Source: Flavobacteriales bacterium
Lineage (GTDB): Bacteria; Bacteroidota; Bacteroidia; Flavobacteriales_F; PHOS-HE28
Direction: 5' to 3'
DNA length: 58,020 nt
NCBI GenBank assembly: GCA_016717225.1
Contig: JADKGB010000024.1
Span: forward strand, 1-58,020
Made by a program: the position numbers and the translations under genes. Positions 37,182 through 45,336 of this stretch are shown here, piece after piece. Position 1 is the first letter of the stretch. Every line of letters starts with the position of its first letter. The notes under the pieces were generated by a model, which did not search any database, was not told where the DNA came from, and saw nothing but the letters and a program-made list of their open reading frames with translations.

Positions 37182-39062
37182 TCGCTCGTTCACGGTCTTT
37201 GGCCTGATCTCCAACATCCAAGCGTAAATTCCGCTGGCTGTGCCATTCGGATCGTTGCCGCCGCCGTTCCAACTCTCTCGAGGATCCTCGCTTGCCCATA
37301 CCAAGCCACCCCAGCGGTCGAACACACGGAACATGTACATCTCTATCGGGCAATCGAATACAGGTCTGAAGCCTTCGTTGACCCCATCATCGTCCGGGGT
37401 GAAACCGTTCGGGACGAACACGGGACAATCGCATTGGTCTTGCGTCACCGTCACACTGTCTTCCATCTGGCCGCAAGAGTTGGTGACCGTAACTTGATAA
37501 AGATCCTCTTCCGTGATCGCCAGTTCAGCAGTGGTATCACCCGAACTCCAGAGATAGGTGAGGCCGGGGCCGTATGCGTCCAGCGTGGCAGAGAGGCCCT
37601 TGCAGAGAAGGAGATCCGGGCCGAGGTCTACAAACGGAAGGGGTATGATCCCCAGTTCCAAGCTGTCTCTCGATGTGCAGCCGCTTTCCGTGACTTCTAC
37701 CCAATAGGTAGTTTCTGCAGAAATTGTTCGCTGGGCAATGCTTTCACCGTTATCCCAGATGTAACTGCCACCGGGCCGTTCAACATCCAAGGTTATTGAA
37801 GTGTCTGCGCAGATCGTCGTGTCAGGCCCCAGATCCACAATGGGTAATGGCTGATAGAGAAAGCTGACAGCATCGGTTGCGGAGCAGTTGTTCAGATCAA
37901 CCGTTACAGAGTAGATGCCGGTTCCGTTAATGGTTAGTGTCGACCCTGTGCTGCCGTCCTGCCATTCATAGCCAGCACCAGGGAAGAACGCGTTCAGAAC
38001 TACTGGATCACCCACGCATCGTTCTTGATCCGGTCCCAATTCCACCGTTGGCTGCGTTTCGAAGGTTACCTCCACGCTATCGCGCGTAGTGCAGCCATTC
38101 TCGGTCACATCAACCCAATAGATGCCGCTGACGACCGGATCGAAAAGCGCGCTTGCAGAGCCGTTCTGCCATACATATAGGTCGGCATTCGGCGTAGTTG
38201 CATCAAGGGCAACAGGCACTCCCTCACAAACTTGGACGTCATCCCCAAGATCCGGCTGAGGATCAGCCTGAATGCTAACAATGATCTCGTCCGTGTATGT
38301 GCAGAACGGTGCGAACGAGATGTCGTCCAATGCGAAGTCGTTCCCGGAATCCGCGCTGTTCTGGTTGGAAATGCAGATGGTAGCTGATGTGGCGGAACCG
38401 CTGTTCCAGATCCCGTAAAAGTTCAGCCATTGACCTGTTCCGAAAGGTGCCAGCAATGGGTCACCAACGACGATCCCGTTGACGGTGAACACCATTTGTG
38501 CCGGTGATTCTGAAACGGCCGTGGCCAGCCATGCGGAAAAGGCATAGTCCGTATTTGGTTGCACGATGACGGTCTGGCACCAGATGTTCTGACCGGGGAT
38601 CTGTGCGCCGTTCACGACCAGCATGTTGCCCGGGCCGGCGGTGTGATCCCCGAAATTGGCAAAGTTCACATGTGTGAGTTGTGGACTGGTACTAGTGGCA
38701 TACGTGCCTGCGCCTGAAAGGAGACCATATGTTCCGCCATAGCCGGGCACGTAGTCGCTGCTGAAGCCGGTGGAACCCGCACTGAAGTCACCGTTAACAA
38801 CCAACTCGCCTGAAGTGCCGAAATCCGTGACGGTACAGCTATAGGTGTTTGCTGTACCTACTGTGATGGATGTAGCCGTGCTTCCCGTGCTCCATGCGTA
38901 GCTCTGGAATCCGGCAGATGCGCTGAGCAGGACGGTGTTCCCTGCACAGAACACGGTATCCGGACCGAGGCTGAATTGCTGGACACATTGGGCGTGTATG
39001 GCAGTCCAAGGCCCTGCGAAGAGCGCTGTTATCAAAGTCGTAAGAAGGGAGCGCGTATTCAC
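37140..39062 (-). CDS. T9SS type B cargo with gliding-motility-associated C-terminal domain
   Basis: 640 residues. Signal peptide 1-24. Ig/PKD-like repeats of ~75 residues begin with LGPDTVFCAGNTVLLSA and recur as LGDDVQVCEGVPVALDA, LGPDQERCVGDPVVLNA, LGPDTTICADTSITLDV and LGPDLLLCKGLSATLDA, each with a W(Q/S)(N/D/S)G.S turn. One interrupted lectin-like jelly-roll (~90-245; ELVVNGDFSAGSTGFSSDYV) sits after the first. The C-terminal ~95 residues (PVFVPNGFTPDDDGVNEGFR, FRVFDRWGGLVWAS, ASGIYAWMLEIR) are the gliding-motility-associated / CHU_C type B sorting domain. Predicted surface adhesin or motility-related protein exported by T9SS. Confidence 0.93.
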   Translation of the reverse strand: MNTRSLLTTLITALFAGPWTAIHAQCVQQFSLGPDTVFCAGNTVLLSASAGFQSYAWSTGSTATSITVGTANTYSCTVTDFGTSGELVVNGDFSAGSTGFSSDYVPGYGGTYGLLSGAGTYATSTSPQLTHVNFANFGDHTAGPGNMLVVNGAQIPGQNIWCQTVIVQPNTDYAFSAWLATAVSESPAQMVFTVNGIVVGDPLLAPFGTGQWLNFYGIWNSGSATSATICISNQNSADSGNDFALDDISFAPFCTYTDEIIVSIQADPQPDLGDDVQVCEGVPVALDATTPNADLYVWQNGSASALFDPVVSGIYWVDVTENGCTTRDSVEVTFETQPTVELGPDQERCVGDPVVLNAFFPGAGYEWQDGSTGSTLTINGTGIYSVTVDLNNCSATDAVSFLYQPLPIVDLGPDTTICADTSITLDVERPGGSYIWDNGESIAQRTISAETTYWVEVTESGCTSRDSLELGIIPLPFVDLGPDLLLCKGLSATLDAYGPGLTYLWSSGDTTAELAITEEDLYQVTVTNSCGQMEDSVTVTQDQCDCPVFVPNGFTPDDDGVNEGFRPVFDCPIEMYMFRVFDRWGGLVWASEDPRESWNGGGNDPNGTASGIYAWMLEIRPKTVNERSLRTLFGHVMLLR

Positions 39063-39162
39063 AGGCCGAAAAGTACCACTTGGGCATCTACCCGTTGCTC
39101 AGGTGGGTTCGAACATTGCTTTCCCAAGGCATACGTGGTTTCTTGGGCATCACTTCAAAAGA

Positions 39163-41352
39163 TCACAACTTCACCCGAAGCTCCACCTTCAGATCGCTCT
39201 TGCGGTTGCCATTGGTTTCTTCCAGCCCACTGCTGATACGGTCCTGATCGTTGAAGATCCACGCACCGTAGCGCAGCCATAGATCAACTCCGCGCGTCAC
39301 GCTCCAACGAGCCATGGCATACCAGCGCATGCCTTTGCCATAGTGCGCCGGTATGGAGAACAGCCCGATCACATCGTTCTCGTACGCATACACCCGGGCG
39401 TCGTAACTGTCTGTACTGAAGATCGCGATACGACCTGTAAGCTCCAGCTTGCTTTTCATTGGGCGATGGATCACGTCCTGGTAAATAAGGAAGCCGCGTT
39501 CCGTAGGCTCTTCACCTCGCCTGTAGTCAATTCGTTCAACACGGGTGCGCATGGAAACACCATCGCTCACCTGGTAGCTTGCGTTGAATCGATAATTGTT
39601 CCTGGTCTGTCGGAGCAGGCCATCGATCCCTTCCGTTCGAGAGTCGTTTATCTGGCCATCCTGGAAGCGCGCACGAATGCTCAATTGCACTTTCTTGGAG
39701 GCGCTCCATGTCAACTGCCCGAATACGTCGTATCCATCGCTGGGTGCGTTCCGCAGGAAGCGGAGCCAGGGGAATTTGAACTGATCGAAATAGGCATTGA
39801 ATTGCCATTGACGTGTTGCCTTGAGTTCGATACCGGTGTACAACCCACGTTCGTTCCAAGGCACGCGACTAGCACCGAACGGAACGCTGTACAAATTCTG
39901 GAACTCCCGCTGATAGTCGCGATAAAGCAGGGCGAGTGAAAGGCGCTTGTCCAGAGCGACCAATAACCCGGAAAGTCCGGCCATGCCGCCGTTCGCACTG
40001 CGCGCAACCTCGCCGAACCAAGTGATATTGCGGTACAGCAGATTCCAATCGGCACCATACGTAGTGTTCACATTACCTTGGAATTCGAAGCGATTGTAAG
40101 GCTTGACGTCGCGTACGAGAATATTACTGAAGCGCGCTTGTACCGCGGTTGCGCCCAGGCTCCATGTCGGTCTTTTATAGCGCAAGTGCCCACCCAGGAT
40201 CGTTTCGGTGATCGCGTCCTTTCGCGCTACCGACGTGGTGGTACGATGATATCCGTCCTCCAATAGGGCACTGAACAACACGTCCGCATCAGTGTTCTCG
40301 GCGGTTGTATCGTTGGGGTCGATCACGGTGGCGTCATATCCTTTGTGGCTGATAAAAGCCGTGCCTTCCAGGTTCTTTGCAAGTTCAACCACAACACCAG
40401 CACCACGAAGGAATAGGCTCTCGTTCACGCTGGAGTATGGGAGAAGGCCAGCGGCGTTGCGTTTGATGTTCATGGTGAACGCACTCTTGCCACCAAGAGC
40501 AAGCCCGCTCCAGAACACCAAGCCCTGGCCGAATTGCGCGCTATAGTCACCGAGGGCCAATGCCTTCACCGGGCCAACGTTGCGCACGAACAGGTGAGCG
40601 CTGTAAAAATCGAATCCGTTGGCTTGCGTCCCTTTGAAGAATTCTTCGCCTTCGTCCTTTTCCGCAGTGATCCCGAAGCTGATGTTCGATCGGTATTTGA
40701 AGCGATAGCGCGCAAAAAGTTTGTACGGACTGCCCAAATACACCTTGTTGAAGCGACGCAGCGAATCGAGCACTTGACCATCGTCAACGTTCGGCAAGGC
40801 TTCGCCATCAGGATCCACGTAGCCCGTGCCGAAGGGACTGCTTTGGCCCAGATAGCCCTTGCGTTGTTCAACATTCACCACAGAGCGGATCATGATCTCA
40901 TGTGATCCGTATTTGAGTATTTCTTTGAACGATGCGCGGGTGGCGTTGATGTTGTCGCGCACCTTCACGAATGGCCTGATCAACGAGATGGTAAGCCGAT
41001 CCATCGCGTCGATCGTTTGCAATTCATAGAAACTCAGCAACGGTCCGAATTTGCGTTCGTGCTCCATGATCGAACTGATCTGCACATCGCTGAGCAGAAG
41101 CAGTTGTGCCAGCTCGTCAACATCCGTTCGGTTCAGATCGATCGGGTCCTTGGCGAACTCGAACAAGCGCTCGGTGAGCACTGTAAGATCCACATTGCTA
41201 TCGTCACCCAGGAGTTCGGCCACGGCTTCAACCCGTTGTTCGATCACGTCACGCAGGTCGTTCTGCGGGTCATCATTGGGTACGCCTTCTTCCTGAGCGC
41301 ATGCGAACACTACGCTTACCGCTCCGATCGCCAGTGCGATCGCCCGTTTCAT
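39163..41352 (-). CDS. Outer-membrane protein with N-terminal helix-hairpin-helix motif
   Basis: 729 residues. N-terminus AIALAIGAVSVVFACAQEEG is a signal peptide with a possible lipobox ending at C18. Residues ~70-120 hold a ComEA-like helix-hairpin-helix: DLNRTDVDELAQLLLLSDVQ, MEHERKFGPLLSFYELQTID. The rest is rich in amphipathic beta strands with glycine (GDYSAQFGQGLVFWSGLALG, NVNTTYGADWNLLYRNITWF, ELTGRIAIFSTDSYDARVYA), consistent with a large beta-barrel ending ...KSDLKVELRVKL. This architecture is common and uncharacterised in Bacteroidota. The following gene's ATG overlaps its stop region by four bases; the partner is an outer-membrane PorV-like protein. Confidence 0.85.
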   Translation of the reverse strand: MKRAIALAIGAVSVVFACAQEEGVPNDDPQNDLRDVIEQRVEAVAELLGDDSNVDLTVLTERLFEFAKDPIDLNRTDVDELAQLLLLSDVQISSIMEHERKFGPLLSFYELQTIDAMDRLTISLIRPFVKVRDNINATRASFKEILKYGSHEIMIRSVVNVEQRKGYLGQSSPFGTGYVDPDGEALPNVDDGQVLDSLRRFNKVYLGSPYKLFARYRFKYRSNISFGITAEKDEGEEFFKGTQANGFDFYSAHLFVRNVGPVKALALGDYSAQFGQGLVFWSGLALGGKSAFTMNIKRNAAGLLPYSSVNESLFLRGAGVVVELAKNLEGTAFISHKGYDATVIDPNDTTAENTDADVLFSALLEDGYHRTTTSVARKDAITETILGGHLRYKRPTWSLGATAVQARFSNILVRDVKPYNRFEFQGNVNTTYGADWNLLYRNITWFGEVARSANGGMAGLSGLLVALDKRLSLALLYRDYQREFQNLYSVPFGASRVPWNERGLYTGIELKATRQWQFNAYFDQFKFPWLRFLRNAPSDGYDVFGQLTWSASKKVQLSIRARFQDGQINDSRTEGIDGLLRQTRNNYRFNASYQVSDGVSMRTRVERIDYRRGEEPTERGFLIYQDVIHRPMKSKLELTGRIAIFSTDSYDARVYAYENDVIGLFSIPAHYGKGMRWYAMARWSVTRGVDLWLRYGAWIFNDQDRISSGLEETNGNRKSDLKVELRVKL

Positions 41353-42167
41353 TCGAATCGATAATTCAAATTGAACATCGGTGTGATACCGAGTTGCGAA
41401 CGCGCCGCCACCGCCATGTCTATCTCGATGGTTTTCACCCGCACACCGGCTCCGAAGTGAGCTTGTACGGGTCCTGTGCTCACTCCAGTGCGCAGGAACA
41501 GTGCTTTCGCGGGACGGTACTCGATGCCTACACGGTATTGCTCTCCGCGGTCGATGTCCTTCTCTACCTGTGCGGCAAGTAGCACTTGTTCGTTGAACGT
41601 GTATCCCAATCCGCCACCGAAAATGGTGGGCGCTTTTTCATCATACGGACCACCCAACTTGGCTTGGTTGGGGTTGTAGATATGCGCACCTATCCAGAGG
41701 CTCTTGTTCAGTTTCGCTTGTATTCCGGCTTGCGCGGTGATCGCGTTCGTGCTTCCATAGCCTTCTCCGAAGCGGAGGTTGAGGTAGTCCAATTGTACGC
41801 CTACCCGAAACGTCTCGCTAAGCTTCATTGCGTATGCCAGACCGAACTGCTTTTCAGAGAACAGGTCACCGGTGCCGAAGGAATTCGCGGATACCCCGAA
41901 GCAACCCTTGCCTACTGGAATGGCGAAAGCCAGACCTTGCATACTCAGGTCGCTTGCCAACCAATGCTGTTGGTAATAGCCGCCAGCAACAGGATGTTCC
42001 AACCCCGCCAGCCCTGCCTGGTTGCCGCGCACACTCCATAGGTCGGTGAGCGTGATACTGGCATGACCCATGCCAGCGAAGCGCGCACCCACAGGCCACT
42101 GTTCACCGCCTGCCGAAGCGCTATTGAGCAGGGATAACGAAAGAGCTATTACGACCGTTCGGCGCAT
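41349..42167 (-). CDS. PorV/PorQ-like outer-membrane beta-barrel protein
   Basis: 272 residues with a signal peptide (VIALSLSLLNSASAG) and the opening WPVGARFAGMGHASITLTDL, WSVRGNQAGLAGLE, typical of the FadL/UPF0164-type barrel family that includes PorV and PorQ of T9SS. Strands alternate throughout (FRVGVQLDYLNLRFGEGY, IFGGGLGYTFNEQVLLAAQV) and it ends in an outer-membrane signature (MFNLNYRFE). Translationally coupled (ATGA) to the HHH outer-membrane protein. May assist surface export or be a general barrel; not enough to call PorV. Confidence 0.8.
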   Translation of the reverse strand: MRRTVVIALSLSLLNSASAGGEQWPVGARFAGMGHASITLTDLWSVRGNQAGLAGLEHPVAGGYYQQHWLASDLSMQGLAFAIPVGKGCFGVSANSFGTGDLFSEKQFGLAYAMKLSETFRVGVQLDYLNLRFGEGYGSTNAITAQAGIQAKLNKSLWIGAHIYNPNQAKLGGPYDEKAPTIFGGGLGYTFNEQVLLAAQVEKDIDRGEQYRVGIEYRPAKALFLRTGVSTGPVQAHFGAGVRVKTIEIDMAVAARSQLGITPMFNLNYRFE

Positions 42168-42238
42168 CGTGCCGAATGTAAGTGAAAGCCTACATCCCTA
42201 TTTGATGGCATGGATCCTACCTTCGCCGTCCCTTGCCT

Positions 42239-42775
42239 ATGAGCACCGTACAACTGCACGATCTCCGGTTCGAACCATTTATCTCTGAACAGGAGTTGGG
42301 GTTGGCGATCGATTCTGTTGCGGCTGACCTGAACAAGAAGTACGAGGGGAAGCGCCCCCTCTTCATTGGTGTGCTGAACGGGGCGTTCTTTTTCGCTGCC
42401 GAATTGGTGAAGCGCATTACGGTGGAATGTGAGATCACGTTCGTGAAGGTGGCCAGCTATCACGGAACCGCCTCCACGGGAAAGGTCGATCAACTGATCG
42501 GCCTTAACGAGCGCATCAGTGGACGGCATGTGGTGGTATTGGAAGACATTGTGGATACCGGGAATACCATTGAGCATATCATGGCCGTGCTCGCGGACCA
42601 CCATCCAGCCAGCGTCAGTATCGCCGCTCTTCTTTTCAAGCCGGACGCTTATACCAAAGACATCCCCATTGATCATGTGGCCATTCGCATTCCGAACGCT
42701 TTCGTGGTAGGCAGTGGCCTTGATCATGATGGTCTCGGTCGCAACCTGCCGGGCATACTCCGTATCGTTCAATGA
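42239..42775 (+). CDS. hpt: Hypoxanthine phosphoribosyltransferase
   Basis: 178 residues from the ATG at 42239. PRPP-binding loop HVVVLEDIVDTGNTIEHI (~97-114), the conserved FIGVLNGAFFFAAELVKRI, and the flexible loop SYHGTASTGKVDQL (~73-85). Salvages hypoxanthine (and probably guanine) to IMP/GMP using PRPP. Divergent from the outer-membrane pair. First gene of a coupled series: its TGA overlaps the adk ATG. Confidence 0.95.
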   Translation: MSTVQLHDLRFEPFISEQELGLAIDSVAADLNKKYEGKRPLFIGVLNGAFFFAAELVKRITVECEITFVKVASYHGTASTGKVDQLIGLNERISGRHVVVLEDIVDTGNTIEHIMAVLADHHPASVSIAALLFKPDAYTKDIPIDHVAIRIPNAFVVGSGLDHDGLGRNLPGILRIVQ

Positions 42776-43347
42776 GCAACAAACTGAATATCGTACTCTT
42801 CGGGCCTCCAGGTGCTGGTAAGGGTACTCAAAGTGAATTCCTCATCAAGCAACATGGCTTGGTGCATTTGAGCACCGGTGAACTGTTGCGTGCGGAGATC
42901 AAGGAAGAAACTCCGCTCGGCATGGAGGCAAAGGAACTGATGGACATGGGAGAGCTGGTTCCCGACCATGTGGTGATCGGGATGATCCGGAATTGCATCG
43001 AAGCCCACCATAACGCACCGGGTTTCATCTTCGACGGATTTCCGCGTACAAAGGCCCAAGCTGAGTCGCTGGATTCCATGTTGGCTTCCAAAAGCGAACC
43101 CATTACGGCCATGCTTGCTCTCGAAGTCTCTGAATCAGAGCTCGTGAAACGACTGTTGAAGCGTGGGGAAACCAGCGGTCGTGCGGATGACAAGAACGAG
43201 GATGTGATCCGCAATCGCATCCGCGAATACGAGAAGAAGACAGCTCCGTTGAAGGACTATTACAGCGCGCAGGGCAAGTACAAAGGCGTCAATGGCGTTG
43301 GCACTATCGCGGAGATCACTGCACGATTGAGCAGTGCTATCGGTTAG
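42772..43347 (+). CDS. adk: Adenylate kinase
   Basis: 191 residues: P-loop GPPGAGKGT (11-19), AMP site LVHLSTGELLRAEI, FIFDGFPRTKAQAESLD, and the LID region RGETSGRADDKNEDVIRNRI. This is the short form without a zinc LID domain. Interconverts 2 ADP with ATP + AMP. Overlaps hpt by four bases, so purine salvage and nucleotide balance are co-expressed. Followed 32 bases later by obg. Confidence 0.97.
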   Translation: MSNKLNIVLFGPPGAGKGTQSEFLIKQHGLVHLSTGELLRAEIKEETPLGMEAKELMDMGELVPDHVVIGMIRNCIEAHHNAPGFIFDGFPRTKAQAESLDSMLASKSEPITAMLALEVSESELVKRLLKRGETSGRADDKNEDVIRNRIREYEKKTAPLKDYYSAQGKYKGVNGVGTIAEITARLSSAIG

Positions 43348-43379
43348 TCCATATCATCTCATTTTCCGATCATCATATC

Positions 43380-44375
43380 ATGTCCGGTTCCCCGAATTTC
43401 ATAGACCACATCCGCATTGAAGCCCGCAGTGGGAAGGGTGGTGCCGGAAGTCGCCATTTGCGGCGCGAGAAGTACATGCCCCACGGCGGTCCCGATGGCG
43501 GTGATGGCGGTAAAGGAGGTAACGTGATCGTGCGCGGCAACAACCAACTCTGGACCTTGTTGCATCTGCGTTATACAAAGCACGTGATCGCCAGCGATGG
43601 TGAGGTGGGCAGCGGCAACCAATGCAGCGGAAGGATCGGCAAGGATGTCGTGATCGAAGTGCCTTTGGGTACCGTGGCCAAGGATGATGACACAGGCGAT
43701 ATCCTGTTCGATATCACGGAGCATGATCAAGAGGTCGTGCTGCTTCCCGGAGGGCGAGGTGGCTTGGGAAACCAGCACTTCCACAGTTCAACGTTCCAAA
43801 CTCCACGGTTCGCGCAACCCGGTGAACCAGGCCAGCAGAAGTGGTTCAAGCTGGAACTGAAAGTACTTGCGGATGTGGGCCTTGTCGGCCTTCCGAACGC
43901 TGGCAAGAGCACTTTGCTCGCAAGTATCAGTGCGGCGAAACCCAAGATCGCCGACTATCCGTTCACCACCTTGGTGCCCAACATCGGTATCGTTCCTTAT
44001 CGCGATGACAAGAGTTTCGTGATGGCCGACATCCCTGGGATAATCGAAGGTGCGAGCGAAGGAAAAGGTCTTGGGTTGCGGTTTCTGCGGCACATTGAAC
44101 GCAACAGTGTTCTGCTTTTCATGGTACCAGCCGATAGCCCTGATATCAAAAAGGAGTACAAGGTTCTGCTGAACGAATTGAAGCAATACAGCCCCGAACT
44201 GTTGCACAAGGACCGCTTGCTGGCGATCACCAAGTGCGACATGCTCGATGCCGAACTGACCAAGGCGATCAAGAAGGACCTGCCCAAAACAGTGGACTGT
44301 GTAATGATCAGTTCCGTTGCCAACCAAGGGCTTGATAAGTTGAAAGACGCGCTCTGGAAGAAATTGCACAGCTAA
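43380..44375 (+). CDS. obgE: GTPase Obg/CgtA
   Basis: 331 residues. N-terminal Obg fold with glycine-rich helices (1-~158; SGKGGAGSRHLRREKYMPHG, GPDGGDGGKGGNV) and GTPase domain with G1 GLPNAGKST (170-178), G3 DIPGIIEGASEGKGL, and G4 TKCD. Acts on ribosome assembly and stress response in the cytosol. The C-terminal extension of other Obg proteins is absent, as usual in Bacteroidota. The last base of its stop is the first of the next ATG. Confidence 0.97.
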   Translation: MSGSPNFIDHIRIEARSGKGGAGSRHLRREKYMPHGGPDGGDGGKGGNVIVRGNNQLWTLLHLRYTKHVIASDGEVGSGNQCSGRIGKDVVIEVPLGTVAKDDDTGDILFDITEHDQEVVLLPGGRGGLGNQHFHSSTFQTPRFAQPGEPGQQKWFKLELKVLADVGLVGLPNAGKSTLLASISAAKPKIADYPFTTLVPNIGIVPYRDDKSFVMADIPGIIEGASEGKGLGLRFLRHIERNSVLLFMVPADSPDIKKEYKVLLNELKQYSPELLHKDRLLAITKCDMLDAELTKAIKKDLPKTVDCVMISSVANQGLDKLKDALWKKLHS

Positions 44376-44971
44376 TGCACTGGACCGATCGCATCCTGGA
44401 CGCCGACCGGTCGGCATTCTTGGCGATCAATGGTGCACACAACCCTGCGCTGGATACCCTGATGTGGTATGTGAGCGGATCTGTTGTTTGGGTTCCGCTT
44501 TACCTGCTTTTCCTGGTGCTGATCAAAGTGCGTTGGGGCTGGCGCGGCTTGTGGTGGTCTCTGGCTGCAGTGGCGGTTCTGGTACTTTTCACGGATACCG
44601 GTTCGGTGCTGCTTTTCAAGAATACCGTACAGCGGCTTCGCCCCAGCCATGCGACCGATCTGCAGGGAATGGTGCATGCGCTCGCAGGACCCGATGGCCA
44701 GCTATATCTCGGTGGCGATTTTGGTTTTGTCTCCAATCACGCTGCGAACCATTTCGGTATAGCGGTCTTCATGGCGGGCGTACTTCAGAGGCGTCCGGTT
44801 TGGGCCGTTCTACTGTTGGTGACATGGGCCTTGCTTATCGGTTACAGTCGCGTGTATCTCGGCGTTCATTACCCCGGTGATGTGATCGTTGGTGGTTTGT
44901 ATGGCGGGCTCTGTGGTTTGTGCGCCTTCCGTCTGTTCCTGTGGATGCATCAACGCAGCAGCGCAACATGA
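44375..44971 (+). CDS. PAP2-family membrane phosphatase
   Basis: 198 residues, five to six helices. The three phosphatase motifs are present: KNTVQRLRP (KxxxxxxRP, ~85-93), SNHAANHFGIAVF (SNH..., PSGH-like, ~115), and SRVYLGVHYPGDV (SRxxxxxHxxxD, ~155-167). Hydrolyses a lipid phosphate, probably undecaprenyl pyrophosphate or phosphatidate, at the outer face of the inner membrane. Translationally coupled to obg and crcB. Confidence 0.92.
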   Translation: MHWTDRILDADRSAFLAINGAHNPALDTLMWYVSGSVVWVPLYLLFLVLIKVRWGWRGLWWSLAAVAVLVLFTDTGSVLLFKNTVQRLRPSHATDLQGMVHALAGPDGQLYLGGDFGFVSNHAANHFGIAVFMAGVLQRRPVWAVLLLVTWALLIGYSRVYLGVHYPGDVIVGGLYGGLCGLCAFRLFLWMHQRSSAT

Positions 44972-45336
44972 ATCTCTGGCTGGCTGTTTTCCTGGGTGGC
45001 GGTGCCGGAAGCATCTTGCGCTTCGGCATTTCGAACCTGTTCCTTCGGATGGAAGTGAAGGGTGCGTTCCCATGGGCTACACTATCGGCCAATTTGTTGG
45101 CGACCGCATTTCTCGCATGGCTCATCATGCGTTACGAAATACTCTTGCCGGGCAAGGAGCAATGGCGGGCGCTTTTGGCGATCGGCTTTTGCGGTGGTTT
45201 TAGCACGCTCAGTACCTTCAGTTTCGAGAATTACCAGCTGATCCGTGATGGTCTTTTTGCATACGCAGCACTGAATGTTCTGATCAGCGTTGCCTCCGGG
45301 ATCCTTTTGTTCTACCTCTTTGCGCGCACCGTATGA
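44968..45336 (+). CDS. crcB: Fluoride ion channel CrcB/FluC
   Basis: 122 residues with four helices: WLAVFLGGGAGSILRFGIS (GGxxGAxxRY-type first helix), ATLSANLLATAFLAWLIM (normally NxxG), and GFCGGFSTLSTFSFEN (FCGGxTTFSTF signature). Exports fluoride from the cytosol. The ATG at 44968 overlaps the PAP2 stop by four bases, and its own stop overlaps the next ATG. No crcB riboswitch would be expected inside this overlapping arrangement and none was seen. Confidence 0.93.
   Translation: MNLWLAVFLGGGAGSILRFGISNLFLRMEVKGAFPWATLSANLLATAFLAWLIMRYEILLPGKEQWRALLAIGFCGGFSTLSTFSFENYQLIRDGLFAYAALNVLISVASGILLFYLFARTV

Noticed and set aside
44968..45336. Fluoride riboswitch controlling crcB
   Set aside because: crcB starts inside the upstream gene and no leader exists; no riboswitch-like fold was found before hpt.
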